The notes beneath the pieces were generated by a model that saw nothing but the letters and a program-made list of their open reading frames with translations, searched no databases and had not been told where the DNA came from. The position numbers and the translations under genes are program-made. A stretch of 64,000 nt of DNA from an uncultured Opitutaceae bacterium (GTDB taxonomy: Bacteria > Verrucomicrobiota > Verrucomicrobiia > Opitutales > Opitutaceae), in the NCBI GenBank assembly GCA_937958045.1, contig CALFXL010000071.1, positions 1-64,000 of the forward strand. The letters are read 5' to 3'. This document shows, in pieces, positions 43,609 to 51,981 of this stretch. How positions within the stretch are numbered: position 1 is the first letter of the stretch; every line of letters starts with the position of its first letter.

Positions 43609-45581
43609 TCGATGACCAACACAACGCCGCCGCGCGGCGCCAACGTCAGCGGCAATTTTTCCCCGCTCACCACGGCGACTTCACGTTGCGCAAACGACAG
43701 ATTGCCGGGCGTGTCGCCATCCGTGATCAGCATGCCTTTCGCGCGCTGACCGAGTTTCAAACGCGTCAGATCGAACGACAGTTTTTGCTCCGTCGTTTCA
43801 CCGTTGATTCCGGCAACGTACCAGCGGCCGCCTGCCTTGCGCGCGATCGCGACGAACTTACCGGGGTATCCGTCGAGAAACACGACATCGTCCCACACGC
43901 CCGGCACATCGCGCAGAAACGCGCGCACATACTCCGGCGCTTTCGCCATGCCGTCCGGGATCTCCGCGTAGTGTTGGATGCCCGACGTAAACAACACCGA
44001 CAACGCCAGCTCAAACGCACTGCTCGTGCGTCGCTCGATGTTGTTGATGCGGTCCAACACCACCGGCGTGAAATCCATCGGATCAAAAAGATTCCGCGTG
44101 AACGGCAGCATCGTCGCATGCATCGGCGCCTCGTCGGCATTCGCTTGCTCGAAGGTGATAAACTCCAGCCCCTTGATCGCCTCCATCGTCATCAGATGCG
44201 GATACGTCCGCTGCCATCCGCGCGGCAGCGTGCAGCCGTGAAAGTTGATCAGCAATCCGTACGGCGCGGCGTCTTCGAGAATATCGAGATAATATTCGAT
44301 CTGTGACTGCCCGTCGCCGCCGAAGAAATCGATCTTCACACCCGCGATGCCCATCGCCACCAAACGCTCAAATTCCTCGCGCCGACTTTCTCGCGTCAGC
44401 ATGCGGTCGCGCGGTGTTTGCGGCGCATCGTTCCAATCCCCGCGCGAGTTGTACCAAAGCAGCAGCTTCACGTCTTTCGTCGCGGCGTATTCGGCCAGCT
44501 CCTTCACGTTTTCGTAGCCGATCTGCTGATCCCAAAGCGCATCGATCAGGCAATAACGCCAGGTCATCTCCGCCGCGTAATCGATGAACTGCTTCTGCAC
44601 ATCGTAAACGGTTTTTCCGTCACCGAGCAGGGGCCAGCTCCACGCAGCTTTTCCTGGCACAATCTTCGATTGTTCGGCTTTCGCCAAAACCTTCGCCGGC
44701 GACGCGAGATCCACGCCGAGCATGGATTCCGTCACGGTAGCCAGATCGCCGATCACGATCACGCGCCACGGCGATTCGGTCGCACCTTCCGGCTTCACCG
44801 GCCCATTACCCAAACCTTCGCGTTCGTCCGGAAACCCGATCGTGTATTCACCTTTTGGAGACGCCGTGCGCAGCCGCGTGCCGCAATATCCACGTCCCAA
44901 ATCCGCCTCGCTGATCACCACCCATGTTTCGCCCGTGCGAAACAGCGCCGGATACACCCAGCCTGCGCCGAGCTTGGGCGGCGTTCCGACCGGGATGTCC
45001 TTTTCGTAATGCTCCTCGTACGATGGATTCGTCCGGCTCCAACCCGTCTTGGCGACCGACATCGGTTGCAGCCACGCGCGTGTTTCCGGCGAAAACTGAA
45101 ACGAGGTGATTTCTTCAAGCACCTTCCGCACGGCGGTTTCTTCCGCACTTGGCCAACGATAACGAAACGCCACGCCGTCATTCGACACTTGGAAGACCAC
45201 TTCCATCGCCCGCCCGTTCGCCGACTCCACGTGGAGTACCTTTCGATTCGCGCGATACGTATTCACACGGCGTTTGGCCGTGAGGATCTCATATTCGTCC
45301 TGCACTTCGCGCGTCCGCTCTTCGCGAAGGAGTTTCAGCCCGCGCGAGAAATCCGCGTCCTCGCACACCACGCCGAGCTTCGATTCACCGATGATCAACG
45401 TTTCGTGACGCTTCACCGTGTATCGGAGTTCGCCCGCGTCATTGGCCACTATTTCGACGCGAATCGCGCCGTCGGGACTTGCGACGCGTCCCAGCGTGTT
45501 TGCAACCGCTTCAGTCATTGCGAAAGAAAGCACACTCGCCACCAACGCCAACACACAGCCCGAGAGTTTGAGTTTCATCAT
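43605..45581 (-). CDS. Glycoside hydrolase family 97 protein, retaining-type
   Basis: This 658-residue secreted protein has a signal peptide (LSGCVLALVASVLSFAMTEAVA). The N-terminal beta-sandwich is followed by a TIM barrel and a C-terminal beta-domain, as in GH97. GVKIDFFGGDGQ places an Asp at residue 418 where retaining alpha-galactosidase-type GH97 enzymes have their nucleophile; inverting SusB-type enzymes use Glu residues instead. Related motifs include YCLIDALWD and LLWYNSRGDW. It likely works in the periplasm on oligosaccharides. GH5 lies just upstream on the opposite strand. Confidence 0.88.
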   Translation of the reverse strand: MMKLKLSGCVLALVASVLSFAMTEAVANTLGRVASPDGAIRVEIVANDAGELRYTVKRHETLIIGESKLGVVCEDADFSRGLKLLREERTREVQDEYEILTAKRRVNTYRANRKVLHVESANGRAMEVVFQVSNDGVAFRYRWPSAEETAVRKVLEEITSFQFSPETRAWLQPMSVAKTGWSRTNPSYEEHYEKDIPVGTPPKLGAGWVYPALFRTGETWVVISEADLGRGYCGTRLRTASPKGEYTIGFPDEREGLGNGPVKPEGATESPWRVIVIGDLATVTESMLGVDLASPAKVLAKAEQSKIVPGKAAWSWPLLGDGKTVYDVQKQFIDYAAEMTWRYCLIDALWDQQIGYENVKELAEYAATKDVKLLLWYNSRGDWNDAPQTPRDRMLTRESRREEFERLVAMGIAGVKIDFFGGDGQSQIEYYLDILEDAAPYGLLINFHGCTLPRGWQRTYPHLMTMEAIKGLEFITFEQANADEAPMHATMLPFTRNLFDPMDFTPVVLDRINNIERRTSSAFELALSVLFTSGIQHYAEIPDGMAKAPEYVRAFLRDVPGVWDDVVFLDGYPGKFVAIARKAGGRWYVAGINGETTEQKLSFDLTRLKLGQRAKGMLITDGDTPGNLSFAQREVAVVSGEKLPLTLAPRGGVVLVIE

Positions 45582-45737
45582 AGGATAACGGGGTTTTTGC
45601 GCATCTCAGGCTGCGATGCTCGCGGCGGCCAGTCCTAAAAAGCTCCTTCGCGCCTCGACGCGTATTCTCAACTGTTCGGGCAGCATTCTCAAATCGCACT
45701 GCTTGCGCTGGGTCGCACACGCCTGCTTCGTACTCAC

Positions 45738-46868
45738 ATGCCCCTGAGTTTCTCTCTGCCCCTCACGCGCTCTTTGCATGCGTCGTGGCTCGTGCTCGTC
45801 GCACTCATCGTTCCATTTATGGCGCAGAACACACACGCCGGCGCGCCGAAACCTGCGCCCACGTTCACCTTCAAACGCGGCGTCAACGTCAGCCACTGGC
45901 TCTCACAAAATTTCGATCATCGTCCCTACGCCGCCGATTGGTTCGACGAAGAGGACGTCGCTTGGATCGCCAGCCAAGGCTTCGACCATCTCCGCATTCC
46001 CGTCGATGGACGTCTCTGGCGCAAAAACGACGGTTCACTCGACGAAGAGAAAATCGCGCCCTTTGTCCGCGCACTCGCCTGGGCGCGTGGTCACGGGCTC
46101 AACGTGATTCTCGACATGCATTTTCTCCCTGGTGCGAGCTTCGATCCTACGAATCAAGAAAACGCCGTTTTCACCGACACCGCCCTTCAAGAAGAAGTCG
46201 CCGCGTTCTGGGAAAAACTCGCCGCACGTTTCAAAGACGAAGGCGATTATCTTCGTTTCGAAATTCTCAACGAACCGGTCGCGCAACAAAACGCCGAGCT
46301 CAACCCGTTCAACGCGCGCATGCTCGCCGCGATCCGCAAAACCAATCCCACGCGGATCGTTTATCTCACGTCGAATCGCTGGAGCAGTTTCGACACCGTC
46401 ACCGATGTCGTCCTCCCCGACGATCCGCTCATCGCGCTGACGCTGCATTTCTACGAGCCCTTCGTTTTCACCCATCAACGCGCGAGCTGGGTTCCGCTGC
46501 CGCCAGACATGCCGTTGATCAAATTCCCCGGACGCGTTCCGGATCTTTCCAAAACGAAAATTCCCGCCGACCACTTCGTGCAATACTCGTCCAACACCGA
46601 ACTCACGGTTGACCAAATCGACGAAGCCTTCGCAAAAGTCGCCGCCTGGGCCGATCAACACCTCAAAGGCCGCGAACTCTACATCGGCGAATTCGGCGCC
46701 TACGACGTCGCCGATGCGGATTCACGCCGCAACTACGTCAAAGCCGTCACCGCCGCCGCCGAACGCCACGGCTGGACCTGGGCCGTCTGGGATTACCAAG
46801 GCGGTTTCGCCATCCGCGCGCCCAACGGCAAACCCACCGCCATCCTCGAAGGCCTGCCGCTGAAGTGA
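45738..46868 (+). CDS. Glycoside hydrolase family 5 (cellulase-type) protein
   Basis: This 376-residue secreted enzyme has a signal peptide (residues ~1-36). The GH5 barrel shows FKRGVNVSHWLSQNF, IASQGFDHLRIPVD, FEILNEPVAQ with the acid/base Glu179, and LYIGEFGAYD with the nucleophile Glu318. It resembles endoglucanase/exo-glucanase subfamilies; the exact substrate (beta-glucan or mannan) is open. It diverges from the GH97 gene across a 156-base spacer that would hold both promoters, and is followed 48 bases later by the GST-type gene. Confidence 0.9.
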   Translation: MPLSFSLPLTRSLHASWLVLVALIVPFMAQNTHAGAPKPAPTFTFKRGVNVSHWLSQNFDHRPYAADWFDEEDVAWIASQGFDHLRIPVDGRLWRKNDGSLDEEKIAPFVRALAWARGHGLNVILDMHFLPGASFDPTNQENAVFTDTALQEEVAAFWEKLAARFKDEGDYLRFEILNEPVAQQNAELNPFNARMLAAIRKTNPTRIVYLTSNRWSSFDTVTDVVLPDDPLIALTLHFYEPFVFTHQRASWVPLPPDMPLIKFPGRVPDLSKTKIPADHFVQYSSNTELTVDQIDEAFAKVAAWADQHLKGRELYIGEFGAYDVADADSRRNYVKAVTAAAERHGWTWAVWDYQGGFAIRAPNGKPTAILEGLPLK

Positions 46869-46916
46869 CTGCAGCGCTCATTTTGCTTTTCTCATTTCCC
46901 TGCGCTCAGTCTTCCC

Positions 46917-47858
46917 ATGCCCGCCAAACCCCAATTCGCCGCCGAGCAGCAGGACGGTGCGTTCAAGCGCCAGGAGGATGCCTTTCGCCATTGGATCGTC
47001 GCTGATCCGGGAGCACGTTTCAGTGCGGAGCGCGATCGTTATCATCTCTACGTCTCGCTCGCTTGTCCGTGGGCGCATCGCACGCTCATCGCCCGTCATG
47101 TGAAGTGTCTCGATGACGTCATCGGCGTCACCGTCGTCGATCCCGAACGCGACGAACGTGGCTGGCGTTTCACCGAAGGTCCGGGGCACAGCGCCGATCC
47201 GGTCAACGGTTTCAAGTTCCTCAGCGAGGCCTATCGCGCGACCGATGCCAACTTTCAGGGGCGTTTCACCGTGCCGGTTCTCTGGGACAAATCCACGCGA
47301 CAGATCGTCAACAATTCCGAGGACGACATCTGCCGCATGTTCAACGATGTCTTCGCCGCCATCGCGCGCTGCGATGTGAATCTCTTTCCGATCGATATCG
47401 AAACCGAGCACGCAAAGCTCGCCGCGTTCATCTACGAGCGCGTCAACAATGGCGTGTACGAGGCCGGCTTCGCGACATCCCAATCCGAATACGAACGCGC
47501 GTGTCGCGCGCTTTTCTCCGCGCTCGACGAACTCGAGCTGCGTCTCGCTTCGCGCCGTTTTCTGTTTGGCTCGCGTATCGTCGAAGCCGACTGGCGACTC
47601 TTCTGCACGCTCGTGCGTTTCGATTCGGTTTATCACGGCCACTTCAAGTGCAACCTGCGGCGCATCGTCGATTACCCGAATCTTTCCGGTTATCTGCGCG
47701 ATCTCTATCAGCAACCGGGCATCGCCGACACGGTGAACCTCGATCACATCAAGCGGCACTACTACGTCACGCACACCGAGATCAATCCGACCGGTATCGT
47801 CCCGATCGGACCGCTGCTCGATCTCAGCGCGCCCCACGGCCGCGAGCAACTCGCGTGA
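46917..47858 (+). CDS. Glutathionyl-hydroquinone reductase-like (Xi-class GST) protein
   Basis: This 313-residue protein matches the YqjG/ECM4 group: RYHLYVSLACPWAHRTLIAR with the catalytic Cys at residue 50, VTVVDPERDERGWRF, VPVLWDKSTRQIVNNSEDDI and a C-terminal helical domain ending YYVTHTEINPTGIVPIGP. These enzymes reduce glutathionyl-hydroquinones. It is cytoplasmic. The antisense frame is also long (334 codons), but the family match settles the strand. Confidence 0.93.
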   Translation: MPAKPQFAAEQQDGAFKRQEDAFRHWIVADPGARFSAERDRYHLYVSLACPWAHRTLIARHVKCLDDVIGVTVVDPERDERGWRFTEGPGHSADPVNGFKFLSEAYRATDANFQGRFTVPVLWDKSTRQIVNNSEDDICRMFNDVFAAIARCDVNLFPIDIETEHAKLAAFIYERVNNGVYEAGFATSQSEYERACRALFSALDELELRLASRRFLFGSRIVEADWRLFCTLVRFDSVYHGHFKCNLRRIVDYPNLSGYLRDLYQQPGIADTVNLDHIKRHYYVTHTEINPTGIVPIGPLLDLSAPHGREQLA

Positions 47859-47900
47859 AACACGCGAGCCTGCGCACGACATTTCTTCACGGAAGAATTC

Positions 47901-48851
47901 TCAGATCGTGACTTCCTGACGGGCTTTTTCCGCGAGTGCCGTGCTCAGGTAACGTTCACCGAAGCTGCAGCCCACGGTGACGATGCGTTTGCCAGCGAAC
48001 TCGGGACGTTTCGCGACTTCCATCGCCGCCCAAACATTGGCACCCGTCGAGATGCCGCCGAGAATACCTTCCTGCGTCGCGAGCAAGCGCGCCGTTTCGA
48101 AAGCCGCATCATCGGTCACCGTGATCACTTCATCGATCACGGCCGTGTTGCAGTTCTTCGGAATGAAACCCGCGCCGATGCCTTGGATCTTGTGACGTCC
48201 GGGTTTGCCGCCCGAGAGCACCGGGCTCGCGGCGGGTTCGACCGCAAACGTCTTCAGCGTCTTGCGCGCTTTGATCACTTCGGAAACGCCCGTGATCGTG
48301 CCGCCCGTGCCGACGCCGGCGACAAATGCGTCGATGTTTCCTCCGGTCGCTTCCCAAATTTCCTCCGCGGTCGTGCGACGATGCACTTCCGGGTTCGCCG
48401 GATTTTCAAACTGCTGCGGCATGAATCCGCGATTGCCATGTTGCGCGAGCAACTCACCCGCACGGCGGATCGCGCCGGGCATACCTTCCGCCCCGGGTGT
48501 CAGCACGATTTCCGCGCCGAGCATGCGCAACAACACGCGGCGCTCCACCGACATTGTTTCCGGCATCGTGAGGATCAATTTGTAGCCGCGTGCTGCGCAC
48601 ACAAACGCCAGCGCGATACCGGTGTTCCCCGAGGTCGGCTCGATCACGACGGAGTCGGGTTTCAAACGACCTTCGCGCTCCGCCGCGTCGATCATCGCCA
48701 TGCCGATGCGGTCTTTTACGCTGGAGAGCGGATTAAAAAATTCCGCCTTCAGCCAAATCTCCGCGTCGAGCCGGGCGGTGATCCGGTTCAACTTGATCAA
48801 GGGGGTGTTTCCAACAGTGGCGACGATGTTTGGATAAGCGCGAGCGGACAT
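47901..48851 (-). CDS. cysK: Cysteine synthase A (O-acetylserine sulfhydrylase)
   Basis: This 316-residue PLP enzyme makes cysteine from O-acetylserine and sulfide. VGNTPLIKLNRI, FFNPLSSVKDRIG with the PLP-binding Lys, EPTSGNTGIALAFV and GTGGTITGVSEV are all in place. The C-terminal KIQGIGAGFIPKN and SSG-type phosphate loop (GISTGANV) fit CysK. The start at 48851 (MSARAYPNI) is preferred to 48863. It converges with the GST-type gene across a 42-base spacer holding a short TTCTTC-ACG-GAAGAA hairpin. Confidence 0.95.
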   Translation of the reverse strand: MSARAYPNIVATVGNTPLIKLNRITARLDAEIWLKAEFFNPLSSVKDRIGMAMIDAAEREGRLKPDSVVIEPTSGNTGIALAFVCAARGYKLILTMPETMSVERRVLLRMLGAEIVLTPGAEGMPGAIRRAGELLAQHGNRGFMPQQFENPANPEVHRRTTAEEIWEATGGNIDAFVAGVGTGGTITGVSEVIKARKTLKTFAVEPAASPVLSGGKPGRHKIQGIGAGFIPKNCNTAVIDEVITVTDDAAFETARLLATQEGILGGISTGANVWAAMEVAKRPEFAGKRIVTVGCSFGERYLSTALAEKARQEVTI

Positions 48852-48886
48852 GATGCTCCACAATCACGCGCCCCGCGCCTTGGCAG

Positions 48887-50281
48887 TCAAGTGCGTGTCC
48901 GCGAAGCTTCCGCAGGTTCGGCTCTGCCCAGCAAATGCCGCAGCGCGCTCTCCAGCCTGACATGCCGAAACGGAAAATCAGCTTCCTCCAATCGCGCCGG
49001 AACGACAAACGCGCCGCTCAACAACGCTTCATCGGCCATCTCGCCCACCGCGAGTCGCAGCGCCCACGCCCGCGTCGGCAGCCACGCGGGACGCTTGAGC
49101 ACACGCCCGAGCGTCGCGGCAAACTCCGCCTGACTCACCAACTCGGGAGCAACCGCATTCACCGGACCGCCACAGCGTTGATCGAGCACAGCGTGATAAA
49201 TCGCGCCGATCATATCGTCGATGCTGATCCAGGCGAATGCCTGCTCGCCATGTCCCAGACGTCCGCCAAGTCCGGCGCGGAACAGCGGCAACAATTTCGC
49301 AAGCGCGCCGCCTTTGGGCGTCAGCACCGCGCCCGCACGCATCGCCACGGCGCGCATGCCGAGCGCTTCGGCTTTGGCGGTTTCGTTTTCCCACGCTTTG
49401 CACACGCCCGCCAAAAAACCCGTGCCACGCATGCTGTCTTCATCAACGTGTTCCTCGCCGCGCGCGCCATAGATGCCCGCGCCCGACATGCTCACGAGCA
49501 CGAACGGCCGGTGCTTCATCTTCTCGATGCAGGTCACGAGCGTGCGCGTCGCCGCCACGCGACTCGCGAGAATCGCTTCGCGGCGCGCCGGCGTCCATCG
49601 TCCGTCAGCGAGATTTTCCCCGGACAAATTGATGACGGCGTCCACACCGCGAAGCTTCATCGGATCCAGTTCACCCGTTTCCGGATTCCAATAAATCTCG
49701 TCCCCTCCGCGCGGCGTGCGACGCACCAGACGCACGACTTCGTGCCCTTGCGAATGCAGAAACGGGATCAGCGCCGCGCCCAGCAAGCCCGACGCACCGG
49801 CGATCAGGAAACGCATCGAACGCACCGCGCCGTAGCGCGCGCGCAGTTCCGTATCCGCCTTCGTAATCGCATGCCGGTAGGTGAACAACCGTTCGAGTTT
49901 CCCGCGTATCCAGGAATTGGTGACAAAACCCGCGGGCGCTTCGTATTCAATAGCGTCAGTCAGCACGCAGGCGGACGCGCCATCCGGCTCGATCCGATGC
50001 AAATGTTCCCACCGCTTAAACGGGCCGCGCAGCTGCCGGTCGCGAAAATGCCGGCTCTCTTTCACATCGTAGTGCTCCACCTCCCAGCTCGTCCAAAACG
50101 CCCCGGCCTTCATGCGCACTTCTACGCGCGCGCCTTCCCGCACGCCATCGTGTCGCACGATCTCGATCGTCTCCCACGGAGGTGTCAGTCGCTCCAGCAC
50201 GCCGCCGCGCAAATGCCAGTCATACACCTCGCCCGCCGGGCGATTGATGCGGATGGACCGTGAAAAGGACTCGACACTCAT
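48887..50281 (-). CDS. SRPBCC domain fused to SDR39U1-type NAD-dependent epimerase (TIGR01777 family)
   Basis: This 464-residue protein has two parts. Residues ~1-150 form a START/SRPBCC-type ligand-binding domain (FSRSIRINRPAGEVYDWHLR, then KRWEHLHRIEPDGASACVL). Residues ~155-455 match the YfcH/SDR39U1 family: MRFLIAGASGLLGAALIPFL with the GxxGxxG NAD site, VDAVINLSGENLADGRW, and RTGVVLT-like RAGAVLTPKGGAL. The substrate of this family is unknown. The start at 50281 is chosen from the SRPBCC domain; the frame is open to 50332. The photolyase gene lies upstream with a 102-base gap. Confidence 0.85.
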   Translation of the reverse strand: MSVESFSRSIRINRPAGEVYDWHLRGGVLERLTPPWETIEIVRHDGVREGARVEVRMKAGAFWTSWEVEHYDVKESRHFRDRQLRGPFKRWEHLHRIEPDGASACVLTDAIEYEAPAGFVTNSWIRGKLERLFTYRHAITKADTELRARYGAVRSMRFLIAGASGLLGAALIPFLHSQGHEVVRLVRRTPRGGDEIYWNPETGELDPMKLRGVDAVINLSGENLADGRWTPARREAILASRVAATRTLVTCIEKMKHRPFVLVSMSGAGIYGARGEEHVDEDSMRGTGFLAGVCKAWENETAKAEALGMRAVAMRAGAVLTPKGGALAKLLPLFRAGLGGRLGHGEQAFAWISIDDMIGAIYHAVLDQRCGGPVNAVAPELVSQAEFAATLGRVLKRPAWLPTRAWALRLAVGEMADEALLSGAFVVPARLEEADFPFRHVRLESALRHLLGRAEPAEASRTRT

Positions 50282-50383
50282 GAATGAAGCGCACGGCCAT
50301 ACGCCTCCGACCGCCCCGTTCGCAACTCTCAATCACGCGGCGATGCATTCGACGCGCTTTGCGCTTCGCCCGCTCAAGAGTAT

Positions 50384-51868
50384 TCACGGGCGCGCCTTGA
50401 GTCGTCGAAACGATTCCAACGCCTCCGCGCGCGCCGCCGCGTGATCGACGATCGGATGCGGATAATTTTTTCCCAACTCCACGCCCGCCGACGCCAAGAC
50501 TTCCGCCGACGCTTTCCACGGCGCGTGCAAAACCGCGTCGGGCAACCGCGCGAGTTCCGGCACCCAACGCCGTACATACGCGCCCGCCGGATCGAATTTC
50601 GCGCCCTGCAGGACCGGCGCAAAAATCCGAAAATACGGCGTCGCATCCGCTCCGCAGCCCGCGCTCCACTGCCAACCGAGCGTGTTGTTCGCCAGATCCG
50701 CATCGACAAGCGTGTCCCAAAACCACGCCGCGCCTTCCGCCCACGACAGCCGCAGATGTTTCACCAGAAACGACGCGACGATCATCCGCGCGCGATTGTG
50801 CATCCAGCCGGTCGCCCACAACTCACGCATGCCCGCATCGACGATCGGATATCCCGTCAATCCACGCCGCCACGCTTCGCGTTTTTTCCCGCCGGGATCC
50901 GCCGCCCACAGAAACGCCAAAAACTCTTCTCGCAACGGTCGCTCGGGTGTTTCGGGGAAATGATATAGCACATGATGCGCAAACTCGCGCCAACCAAGTT
51001 CGCCCAAAAATTTCTGCACGCCTGCATTCGCGGGAAACACGCCCGATGCTTTCGACTGCGCTTCCGCCGCGGCCCAGATTTGACGCGGTCCGATTTCGCC
51101 GAAGTGCAGATGCGGCGACAAACGCGACACGCCGGCCTCGCCAGGAAAATCGCGTCGCTCCGCGTAATCCGATGAAAGTTTCTGCACGAAAAACTTCAGA
51201 CGTTTCTGCGCGCCCGTCTCGCCTGGCGTCCACGTATCATATAAACCGGCGTCCCATTTCCCGCGTGGCAGGAGTGCAAGCTGATCCGGCTCCAGCGATG
51301 CAGGCCAACGCTCCGGCGCGAAAAATCGATTCTGCTTCACCGCGATCGGCTCCGCGACCGGCAGACTCAAACAGTGGCGCCAAAAGGGCGTGAACACTTG
51401 AAACGGTCCGCCCGCGCGATTCGCGATGGTGTGCGGCTCAAATAGCAATCCGCTGTTAAAACTTCTCGCCTCTACGCCGTCGTCGGTCAGCGCCGATTTC
51501 AGGCGCTTGTCGCGTGCGATCACCGCCGGTTCGTATCGACGATTCCAATACACCGAATTCGCTCCCGTTTCTCGTATCAGGCGACGCAAAACTTCGATCG
51601 CTTCTCCGCGCGCGACCACGAGTCGCGAGCCGCGTTCGTGCAGCGATGCTTCGAGCGCCTTGAGAGAATGATGCAGCCACCAGCGCGATGCAGCCCCCGG
51701 AGTCCAACGTCCTTCGCCCGCTTCATCCCGGATAAACACCGGCACGATCGCTCCACCGCGCTTCAACGCCTCGGCCAGCGCCGCATTATCCTGCAGTCGC
51801 AGATCCTGACGAAACCACACGATCGTCGGAGAAATGTTCACGCCCCGAAGGAGTCGCGGCCGCTCCAC
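50384..51868 (-). CDS. phrB: Deoxyribodipyrimidine photolyase (class I CPD type)
   Basis: This 494-residue flavoprotein reverses UV-induced pyrimidine dimers using blue light. TIVWFRQDLRLQDNAAL opens the antenna domain. The FAD domain shows TGYPIVDAGMRELWATGWMH, NRARMIVASFLVKHL, and DADLANNTLGWQWSAGCGAD with ATPYFRIFAP. A GTG at 51841 is an alternative start that would trim nine residues. It diverges from the exonuclease-ligase fusion across ~113 bases, suggesting a shared regulatory region for two repair genes. Confidence 0.95.
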   Translation of the reverse strand: MERPRLLRGVNISPTIVWFRQDLRLQDNAALAEALKRGGAIVPVFIRDEAGEGRWTPGAASRWWLHHSLKALEASLHERGSRLVVARGEAIEVLRRLIRETGANSVYWNRRYEPAVIARDKRLKSALTDDGVEARSFNSGLLFEPHTIANRAGGPFQVFTPFWRHCLSLPVAEPIAVKQNRFFAPERWPASLEPDQLALLPRGKWDAGLYDTWTPGETGAQKRLKFFVQKLSSDYAERRDFPGEAGVSRLSPHLHFGEIGPRQIWAAAEAQSKASGVFPANAGVQKFLGELGWREFAHHVLYHFPETPERPLREEFLAFLWAADPGGKKREAWRRGLTGYPIVDAGMRELWATGWMHNRARMIVASFLVKHLRLSWAEGAAWFWDTLVDADLANNTLGWQWSAGCGADATPYFRIFAPVLQGAKFDPAGAYVRRWVPELARLPDAVLHAPWKASAEVLASAGVELGKNYPHPIVDHAAARAEALESFRRLKARP

Positions 51869-51981
51869 GAAGCAAGCACGCCGACATTTCCAGCCGCCAA
51901 ACTTTCATTCTCTCCCTTGCTCCCGTCTCAAATTCCCATCCTGTCCTCCTCAACCCTCTTCCCACATTATCGCCCGCCTTC

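Noticed and set aside
46878..47882. 334-codon minus-strand frame
   Set aside because: The plus strand encodes a full glutathionyl-hydroquinone reductase-like protein with CPWAHRT; the minus frame is its shadow.
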